From Microlunatus parietis (GTDB lineage Bacteria; Actinomycetota; Actinomycetes; Propionibacteriales; Propionibacteriaceae): a DNA stretch of 64,000 nucleotides. Position numbers and translations under genes: made by a program. Below, one piece after another: positions 57,946-64,000 of this stretch (the first letter of the stretch is position 1; the number at the start of each line of letters is the position of its first letter). The stretch spans positions 4,402,001 to 4,466,000 of the forward strand of contig NZ_JACCBU010000001.1 in the NCBI RefSeq assembly GCF_013407955.1, written 5' to 3'. The notes beneath the pieces were generated by a model. The model was not told the origin of the DNA. It searched no databases and was given only the letters and a program-made list of their open reading frames with translations.

Positions 57946-59769
57946 ATGGACCTACGCAGCTACCTCAGTGCACTGCGCAAGAACTGGTGGCTGGTCCTCG
58001 TCATCTCCGCCGCCGGTACGGCGATCGCGGTGGCGGCCCTGGTGCTCACCCCGAACACGTACGCCAGCCGCGTCACGTTCTATGTCAGCACCCCGATCTC
58101 CGACGGCAGCAATCCGCAGTCGTCCGGCCAGTTCGCGGTGACCCGGGTCAATTCGTATGTCGAGCTGCTGTCCAGCGACAAGCTGGCCCAGGAGGTCGCC
58201 CAGGAGGTCGGCTTCGAGGCGCCGCCGGGCAGCCACGAGGACATGATCACCGGCTCGGCCGAACTGAACACGGTGCTGGTCACCGCGACGATCAGCGACG
58301 CCGACCCGGGCCGCGCGTTCGCCATCGCGGAAGCCGTCTCGGACAAGTTTCCGGAGATGGTCGACGAGCTGGACAACAAGGGCAAGTCGGGCTCGGCCGT
58401 CGTCGTCCTGACCACGGTCTCCGGACCCACCCCGCCGATCGTGGTGGCGCCGAGCCTGCGGATCTACGGCGCGATCGGGATCGGCGGCGGGCTGATTCTC
58501 GGTGTGTTCGCTGCGCTGCTCCGGGAACTCCTGAACACGAGCATCCGCAGCCAGGAAACGCTCAGCGAGGTCCTCGGCGCACCGGCGCTGGGCACGATCA
58601 ACTTCGATCCGACGACGAAGCGGCTGCCGTTGATCATCGGCGAGCAGGCCGCGTCGGCGCGGTCGGAGTCGTACCGTCATCTGCGGACCAGCCTGCAGTT
58701 CGTCGACGCGGCCGCCGCGACCCAGGTCCTGTTGATCACGTCGGCGGTGCCCAACGAGGGCAAGACGACGACCTCGGTGAACCTGGCGCTGAGCTTCGTC
58801 GAGTTCGGCGACCGGGTGTTGTTGATCAGTGCCGACCTGCGCCGGCCGCGGCTCGGCTCGCTGCTCACGCTGTCCGAGTCGAACGGCCTGACCGGGCTGC
58901 TGGTCGGCCAGACCCAGCTGAACGACGCGATCCAGCAGTGGGGCAACAGCCAACTCTTCTACATCGGCAGCGGATCGCTGCCACCCAACCCGTCCGAGCT
59001 GCTCGGCGGCGAGCGGATGGCCGAGCTGATGGAACGGCTCCGGGGCCGGTTCGACAAGATCATCGTGGACGCGCCGCCGCTGCTGCCGGTGACCGATGCG
59101 GCGGTCGCGTCGGCGCTGGTCGACGGCGTCGTCGTGGTGGTCCGTGACGGGCACACCACCCGGACCCAGCTGACGGCGGCGCGGAAGACGCTGGACGCGG
59201 TCGGTGCGCGGATCATCGGCGGCGTGCTGAACATGCGCAAGTCGAGCCGGCGCGAGCAGCGGACGTACGGTGGCGACTCGTACCAGGTGGCCACGTTCAA
59301 GGCCCGCCGCAGCGCCGGTCTGAGTTCGGCCGAACCGGACGATTTCAACGACGACTTGGACCAGGAACCGGTCGAACCGCGGCCCGCGCGGGCCCAGCCG
59401 CCGGCCGCGGTCACCCGGCTCGAGGACATCGACCAGAACGACACCATCGAGCAGCCGGATCTGGTCAACCGGCTGCGGCAGGCCGAGGCCGGTCAGCCCA
59501 TCGAGACACGTCAGCCCATCGAGACACGTCAGCTCGCCGAGGTGCGCCGGCCGACCGAGGTGCGCAGGCCGGCTGAGGTACGCCAGCCGACTGAGGTACG
59601 CAGGGCCGGCGAGACGCCGCGGCCGCCGGAGGAGTCGATCCGGACCGAACCCGGGCCGGCGGCGGACAACGCCGCGACCGAAGAGACTCCTGCGATCGTT
59701 CCGGACGAGGACAGGACGATTCCGGCGCTGTCCCCGGTGACCCCGCCGCCGTCCGCCCGCGAAGCCTAG
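57946..59769 (+). CDS. Wzc-like chain-length determinant with BY-kinase domain
   Basis: 607 residues. Wzz domain with membrane segments near residues 14-37 and 178-200 (MDLRSYLSALRKNWWLVLVI at the start). The cytosolic kinase has Walker A SAVPNEGKTTTSVNLAL (Lys273), Walker A' LLISADLRRPRLG and Walker B IIVDAPPLLPVTD, the bacterial tyrosine kinase set. The C-terminus is unusual: instead of a tyrosine cluster there is a ~150-residue disordered acidic/proline tail with six hexapeptide repeats; the only late tyrosines are in RTYGGDSYQV (about residues 443-448). It should control exopolysaccharide chain length together with the adjacent phosphatase. Confidence 0.92.
   Translation: MDLRSYLSALRKNWWLVLVISAAGTAIAVAALVLTPNTYASRVTFYVSTPISDGSNPQSSGQFAVTRVNSYVELLSSDKLAQEVAQEVGFEAPPGSHEDMITGSAELNTVLVTATISDADPGRAFAIAEAVSDKFPEMVDELDNKGKSGSAVVVLTTVSGPTPPIVVAPSLRIYGAIGIGGGLILGVFAALLRELLNTSIRSQETLSEVLGAPALGTINFDPTTKRLPLIIGEQAASARSESYRHLRTSLQFVDAAAATQVLLITSAVPNEGKTTTSVNLALSFVEFGDRVLLISADLRRPRLGSLLTLSESNGLTGLLVGQTQLNDAIQQWGNSQLFYIGSGSLPPNPSELLGGERMAELMERLRGRFDKIIVDAPPLLPVTDAAVASALVDGVVVVVRDGHTTRTQLTAARKTLDAVGARIIGGVLNMRKSSRREQRTYGGDSYQVATFKARRSAGLSSAEPDDFNDDLDQEPVEPRPARAQPPAAVTRLEDIDQNDTIEQPDLVNRLRQAEAGQPIETRQPIETRQLAEVRRPTEVRRPAEVRQPTEVRRAGETPRPPEESIRTEPGPAADNAATEETPAIVPDEDRTIPALSPVTPPPSAREA
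59494..59601 (+). repeat. six 18-bp tandem repeats in the Wzc-like gene
   Basis: Six in-frame 18-base units encode [QR][PL]xE[TV]R: QPIETR, QPIETR, QLAEVR, RPTEVR, RPAEVR, QPTEVR, with a decayed seventh to 59619. The first two units are identical at DNA level (CAGCCCATCGAGACACGT), which suggests recent expansion or slippage. Confidence 0.85.
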
Positions 59770-60326
59770 GCCGGCCGCCAGTCCGTGTAGCCGAGGATCG
59801 AATCGATCGCGGTCTCGATCAGGTCCGCGCAGACCCGATAGCCGCGCCGCGGCCCGCCGACCGGATCGGCGAGGTCCTCGGAGTGCGCCGGCGGCTGGCT
59901 GGCCCCCTGCATCTCCAGCGCCAGATGCAGCAGTTCCCGGCCGGTCCGCAGCTCACCGTCGCGGTCCGGGTCGTCGACGAACCGGGCGAACTGCAGCAGG
60001 GTGAAGGTGCGCCGCCGCGCCGCCGGCTCGACAGCCGCGATCAACTCGCGCTGCCGCTGCTCGGCGGTCAAGATCAGATCCGCCTCGCCGATCAGCTGCC
60101 GATTCACCCGGCGGCTGCGGAATCCGGCCGTGTCGATGCCCATCCGGTCCAGGATCTTGGCCGCGTTCGGCATGATCTCCGTGTGCTCGACAGCGTGCGT
60201 GCCCGCGGATGAGATCCGCCAGTTCAGCGGCGACTCCGCCAGCCGGGATCGCAAGATATGCTCAGCCATGGGCGATCGACAGCGATTGGCCGTGCACACC
60301 ATGAGAAGGGTGAAGGCGTCATCCAC
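59766..60326 (-). CDS. low-molecular-weight protein-tyrosine phosphatase
   Basis: 186 residues from GTG 60326. The P-loop C-x5-R-S is VCTANRCRSPMAEH (Cys11, Arg17), and the general-acid aspartate is in SEDLADPVGG near the C-terminus. The family length is about 150; here there is an insertion around residues 95-145. It faces the Wzc-like kinase gene (stops overlap by four bases) and is the expected Wzb-type partner that dephosphorylates it. A later ATG (60302) is possible but would remove the first strand. The start region overlaps the divergent beta-helix gene by up to 26 bases. Confidence 0.92.
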   Translation of the reverse strand: MDDAFTLLMVCTANRCRSPMAEHILRSRLAESPLNWRISSAGTHAVEHTEIMPNAAKILDRMGIDTAGFRSRRVNRQLIGEADLILTAEQRQRELIAAVEPAARRRTFTLLQFARFVDDPDRDGELRTGRELLHLALEMQGASQPPAHSEDLADPVGGPRRGYRVCADLIETAIDSILGYTDWRPA

Positions 60327-62796
60327 CGGCGCGCGCCCTCAGTTCCCCCGCATCCGTTGGCCCCGATTCCGTCTGCATGCGGCGATTGTTCCAGTGGCCA
60401 CGGCCATCCTCGCTACGGGGTTGGTGCTCGTCGGACCGCCCGCGGCGACGGCCGAGATCCCGGGCTTCGCGGAGGCCGCCAACCTCGCCGATGATTTCGA
60501 TCGGGCGCCCGCCAAGGGCCTCGGCTCGGCGGCGCAGGGCGGCCGGTACGTCGTCGAGGGTGGCGCTGTGACGGTCGGCGGTGACGCCACGGAGGGGTAC
60601 GCGGAACTGCGGCTGAACCGGCCTGGCTCGGCGGTCGCCGCCCGGCTGCCGGACGTCCGGACGGCCGACCAACGGCTCTCCGCGGTGATCGAACTGCCCG
60701 CCCTGCCGGCCGACGGCCACGGCGCCTCGGTGAGCCTGCTGCTCCGGCAGCAGGGCGACGGCGGCTATCTCGCCACGGCCACGGTCTCTCCCGACGGTAC
60801 GGTCTCGCTCGGCGTCAGCCGGCGTTCCCGCGGCAGCGAGACCCGGATCGGCACGGCGGCCGACAGCGGGGTCCGGGTCGCCGCCGGCCAGCGGCTCGCC
60901 CTGGCCGCGTACGTGGCCGGTGATCAGCCGGTCGAGGTCGGCATCCGGGTCCAGCCGGCCGATCGGCTGCCCGGCCGCTGGCTGGTCCGGCAGGACGGTG
61001 ACGCCGACCGGATCCGTACCGCCGGCGCGGTCGGGTTCCGCGGCTACCTGGCCCGGGATTCCGGGCCGGCCACCGTACGGCTGCACCGGTTGGCCGGGGC
61101 GGAACTGTCCCGGTCGGCCGCCCCGGCTCCGGGGGCCGCCGCGTCGGGGCAGGTCGGGGCGCTGCCGGTCGGGGCCGCCGCCTATCCGGTGCCGGCCGGC
61201 GCGATCTTCGTGGCACCGCACGGTTCCGACGCGGCCGACGGTTCGGAGGCCGCGCCGCTGGGCTCGCTCGGCCGGGCGATCGCTCTGGCGCCGGCCGAGG
61301 CCACGATCGTGCTGCGCGCCGGCAGCTACACCGAACAGATCCACGTCCCGTCCTCGAAGCGATTGACCATCCAGCCCTATCCGGGCGAGGCGGTCTGGCT
61401 CGACGGCAGCGCACCACTGACCCACTGGACCCCGGCCGGCACCACCTGGACCGCGCCGCTGCCCGCCGAGTTCTCGTCCTGGGCCAGCCACACCGAAGGC
61501 TCCAACGAGGGCGGCTTCGTCAATCCGCGGTACCCGATGGCGGCGCACCCGGACCAGGTGTTCGTCGATGGTGAGCCGCTGGTCCAGGTCGCGGCCGGGA
61601 CCACCCCGGGGCCAGGCCAGTTCGCCGCCGACTACGCCGCCGACCTGATCATCATCGGCACCGACCCGGGCGGCCGGGAGGTACGGGCCAGCGTGCTCGG
61701 CCGGGCGGTCGTCGTCTCCGGCCAGGTGACGCTGCGCGGCCTCGGCATCCGGCGGTACGCGACGTCGCTGCCGCAGATGGGCACCATCTATCTCGGTGGC
61801 AGCACCGGGGGCAGCGTGCTGGAGCAGCTGGTCGTCGAGGACAACGCGACCCAGGGCATCTCGGTCGGCACCGGCAACGTCCTGATCGACCGGGTCACCT
61901 CCCGCGACAACGGCATGGTCGGCGTCCACGCGGCGTACGCCGACGGGCTGTTGATCAAGGACTCGCTGATCACCGGCAACAACACGGAGCACTTCAACGC
62001 GGCGCCGGCCGCGGCCGGGATCAAGATCGGCCGGAGCCGCGGGGTCACGGTGACCGGGTCCCGGCTCGAGGGCAACCTCGGTGTCAACGGGATCTGGCTG
62101 GACGAGAGCGTCGTCGGGTTCACCCTGGCCCGCAACACGATCCGTACCGACGACGGGCCGACCGGGATCGTTGCCGAGCTGTCCGACACCGGCGTGATCG
62201 CCGGCAACGACATCAGCGGGCCGAAGGAGGGCATCACCCTCTACAACACCGGCCGGGTGGTGATCGCCAACAACCTGATCCGGCACACGACGGTCTGGGA
62301 CATCGGGCTGACCCAGGACGAGCGGCGCCAGGCCACCCATCCGGTGGGCCGGGACCCGCGGCACCCGGTGCCGGACCCGACCTGCCCCTGGCAGCTGCAG
62401 GACCTGACGGTGATCAACAACGTGTTCGCCGGCGAGACGGGCGGTGACAACACCGGCTTCCAGTTCTACGGGCTGGACAAGCGGACCCGGGTCCCGCTGG
62501 ACGCGATGAACGTCACCGTCGACGGGAACCTGTTCAGCGCGCCGGGCGGCCTGGAGTCCGAACGGATGGCGGCCTGGGGCGGCGACGACAACGAGACGAT
62601 CACCGTCTACCGGACGCCGAGCGCCCTGGCCGCGGCCAAGAACCCCGCCTGGACCAACCTGATCACCGGCAGCGCCCGGCCGGACGCCGCCGAGCTGGAC
62701 CGGCTGGCCGGCTCGGCGGTCGCCCTGCCGGACGCGGTGGCGGCGGCGCTCGGCGTACCCGCGGGGACCCGGCTGATCGGCCCGCCGCAAGCCTGA
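60301..62796 (+). CDS. secreted right-handed parallel beta-helix protein
   Basis: 831 residues from ATG 60301. A basic start and a hydrophobic stretch (about residues 26-51, ending PPAATAE) form a signal peptide or anchor. Residues ~60-265 look like a LamG-type/3-ketoglycan-binding beta-sandwich with 'SLLLRQQGDGGYLATATVSPDG'; from ~300 (AIFVAPHGSDAADGSEAAPLG) a pectate-lyase-like parallel beta-helix runs to ~800 with repeats such as VTGSRLEGNLGVNGIWLDES. Such proteins bind or cleave polysaccharides. The start lacks a good ribosome site and overlaps the phosphatase start, so GTG 60310 is an alternative. Confidence 0.82.
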   Translation: MRRVKASSTGARPQFPRIRWPRFRLHAAIVPVATAILATGLVLVGPPAATAEIPGFAEAANLADDFDRAPAKGLGSAAQGGRYVVEGGAVTVGGDATEGYAELRLNRPGSAVAARLPDVRTADQRLSAVIELPALPADGHGASVSLLLRQQGDGGYLATATVSPDGTVSLGVSRRSRGSETRIGTAADSGVRVAAGQRLALAAYVAGDQPVEVGIRVQPADRLPGRWLVRQDGDADRIRTAGAVGFRGYLARDSGPATVRLHRLAGAELSRSAAPAPGAAASGQVGALPVGAAAYPVPAGAIFVAPHGSDAADGSEAAPLGSLGRAIALAPAEATIVLRAGSYTEQIHVPSSKRLTIQPYPGEAVWLDGSAPLTHWTPAGTTWTAPLPAEFSSWASHTEGSNEGGFVNPRYPMAAHPDQVFVDGEPLVQVAAGTTPGPGQFAADYAADLIIIGTDPGGREVRASVLGRAVVVSGQVTLRGLGIRRYATSLPQMGTIYLGGSTGGSVLEQLVVEDNATQGISVGTGNVLIDRVTSRDNGMVGVHAAYADGLLIKDSLITGNNTEHFNAAPAAAGIKIGRSRGVTVTGSRLEGNLGVNGIWLDESVVGFTLARNTIRTDDGPTGIVAELSDTGVIAGNDISGPKEGITLYNTGRVVIANNLIRHTTVWDIGLTQDERRQATHPVGRDPRHPVPDPTCPWQLQDLTVINNVFAGETGGDNTGFQFYGLDKRTRVPLDAMNVTVDGNLFSAPGGLESERMAAWGGDDNETITVYRTPSALAAAKNPAWTNLITGSARPDAAELDRLAGSAVALPDAVAAALGVPAGTRLIGPPQA

Positions 62797-62799
62797 TGA

Positions 62800-64000
62800 T
62801 CAGAAGGCGCCGCGCTTCGCCACGACGGCGAAGAACGTCTTCCACAAGATCAACAGATCGAGCGTCAGGGTCCAGTTCTCGACGTAGCGCAGGTCGAGGC
62901 GCACCGTCTCCTCCCAGCTGAGCAGGGAACGTCCGCTGACCTGCCACAGCCCGGTCAGGCCCGGCGTGACGAGCAGCCGTCGGTGCGCGTGGTGTTCGTA
63001 CGCGTCGACCTCGGACTGCAACGGCGGCCGCGGACCCACCAGGGACATCGAACCGGTCAGCACGTTGAACAGCTGCGGCAGCTCGTCCAGCGAGTAGCGG
63101 CGCAGGAACCGGCCGACCCGGGTGATCCGCGGATCGTCGTGCAGCTTGAACATCAGGCCGACTTCGGGGTGGTTGGCGCGCAGCGCGGCCAGCCGCTCCT
63201 CGGCGTCGACGTGCATCGACCGGAACTTCCACATGGTGAACGTGCTGCCGTCCAGCCCGACCCGGGTCTGCCGGAAGAAGACCGGCCCGCGGTCGGAGAG
63301 CTTGATCGCCAGCGCGATCGCGATCATCAGCGGACTGATGATCACCAGGCCGGCTCCGGTCATGATCAGATCGGCGCCGCGCTTGACCAGCCGTCGCCAG
63401 CCGGTGAAGTGCGGCTGTTCGATCTTGAGCAGCGGCAGCCCGACATGCGGCCGGATGTGCATCCGCGGGCCGGCCACCTCGACCAGTCCCGGGTGCACCA
63501 GCAGCTCGATCCGGGCGCCCTCGAGCGACCAGGCGAGCCGGCGCAGATAATCCCGGCTGGTCTGTTCCCCGGTGGTCACGGCGACGGCCTCGCAGTCGAG
63601 ATCGCGAGCCAGCCGGGCCGCCTGATCAAGATCACCGAAGACCGGCAGCCCGAGATCGCGGGCCAGCGGCACCTCCTCGGCCGGGACGCAGACACCGACC
63701 ATGCGCAGGCCGGCGTGCGCTTCCCGCTGCAGGACCTCGGAAAGCGAATGGACCGATCCGGTGTGGCCGATCAACAGGGCAGCCTTCACGTTGCGGCCGG
63801 CCCGCTGCCGCCGGTGCAGCACCTTGCGGGCGGCGAACCTGGCGATCACGGTCAGCACGATGCCGACCGGCACGGCGACCAGCACCATGCCGAGCACCCC
63901 GTGGGCGCTGCGCAGTTCGGCGACGACCGCGGCCAGCACGACGACGGCGATGCCGGCGCGGGCGGTCGCCTGCATCTCGTCGCTGCCGACGCCGATGTTG
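62800..64000 (-). CDS. polyprenyl glycosylphosphotransferase (initiating sugar transferase), 5' truncated
   Basis: At least 400 residues; the frame is still open at the window end (GVGSDEMQATARAG...), so the N-terminus lies outside. Visible are one or two membrane segments, a CoA-binding-like domain (ALLIGHTGSVHSL, 'LGLPVFGDLDQAARLA'), then a membrane hairpin and the WbaP/PglC-type catalytic domain: 'KRGADLIMTGAGLVIISPLM', MWKFRSMHVDAEERL, DDPRITRVGRFLRRYSLDEL, 'SLVGPRPPLQSEV' and PGLTGLWQVSGRS. It transfers the first sugar phosphate onto undecaprenyl phosphate. Four bases separate its stop from the end of the beta-helix gene. Confidence 0.95.
   Translation of the reverse strand, partial: NIGVGSDEMQATARAGIAVVVLAAVVAELRSAHGVLGMVLVAVPVGIVLTVIARFAARKVLHRRQRAGRNVKAALLIGHTGSVHSLSEVLQREAHAGLRMVGVCVPAEEVPLARDLGLPVFGDLDQAARLARDLDCEAVAVTTGEQTSRDYLRRLAWSLEGARIELLVHPGLVEVAGPRMHIRPHVGLPLLKIEQPHFTGWRRLVKRGADLIMTGAGLVIISPLMIAIALAIKLSDRGPVFFRQTRVGLDGSTFTMWKFRSMHVDAEERLAALRANHPEVGLMFKLHDDPRITRVGRFLRRYSLDELPQLFNVLTGSMSLVGPRPPLQSEVDAYEHHAHRRLLVTPGLTGLWQVSGRSLLSWEETVRLDLRYVENWTLTLDLLILWKTFFAVVAKRGAF

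Noticed and set aside
60319..62790. 823-codon open frame on the minus strand
   Set aside because: Antisense shadow of the beta-helix gene, with the same Arg/Gly/Asp-rich artefact composition.

Overview
The window is high-GC DNA (about 70 % G+C by eye) densely packed with genes. Many genes start with GTG, many neighbours share 4-nt ATGA/GTGA junctions, and some promoters look leaderless. Signal peptides are Tat or lipobox type, and the families present (DUF3817, DUF222/HNH, YqeB, DUF1972, IdeR-type iron box) are typical of Actinomycetota. A soil-type Propionibacteriales relative such as Microlunatus is my inference, not something shown by a marker gene. No rRNA, tRNA or CRISPR array was seen.

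1-14.6 kb is mostly housekeeping and accessory metabolism: the end of a phosphoesterase-like gene, a YjbR protein, a DapA-family aldolase divergent from a gamma-glutamyltransferase, DUF3817, a strongly asymmetric heterodimeric ABC exporter (3531-7018), an NHL-repeat lipoprotein divergent from a MerR regulator, a three-gene proton-translocating transhydrogenase (pntAA-pntAB-pntB), a GIY-YIG protein, and a P-loop kinase, nucleotidyltransferase and phosphotransferase trio. 14.7-18.5 kb is a decay zone: a DUF222/HNH gene interrupted within its HNH domain by a group II intron in antisense orientation, followed by a GrpB-family remnant.

18.6-29.5 kb holds small regulated units: Nudix, VOC, TetR/YqeB divergent pair, pyruvyl transferase, DoxX, GntR, ECF sigma with a SnoaL-like tail, DedA, an ABC exporter divergent from its probable TetR repressor over a clear palindrome, GNAT, and a siderophore-interacting protein behind an iron box. 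29.6-33.6 kb is a glycopolymer module: two cytidylyltransferase-like genes flank a CDP-alcohol phosphotransferase, followed by a DUF1972 glycosyltransferase and a PIG-V-like mannosyltransferase.

33.6-43.9 kb is an arabinoside-use locus: LacI repressor, AT-rich operator region, GH51 arabinofuranosidase, sugar-binding lipoprotein, two permeases, a small membrane protein, a Gfo/Idh/MocA dehydrogenase, a second and very different binding lipoprotein, and an AraC regulator. No transport ATPase is encoded, so a shared MsiK-type ATPase elsewhere is implied.

44.5-64 kb is an exopolysaccharide region of Wzx/Wzy type: glycosyltransferases, a 1076-residue secreted propeller/FN3/LamG/PKD protein, a lipoprotein, a GT2-GT4 fusion, a flippase, a polymerase-like protein, a polysaccharide deacetylase, a Wzc-like BY-kinase, a low-molecular-weight tyrosine phosphatase, a secreted beta-helix protein and the initiating sugar transferase, which runs off the window end. 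Between polymerase and deacetylase lies an island of palindromic repeats (55.3-57.15 kb) that has truncated an esterase gene.

Across the whole window the word TGATCA, especially as TTGATCA, and the related AAGATCA/TGATCTT are far commoner than composition predicts, often at the cost of preferred codons.
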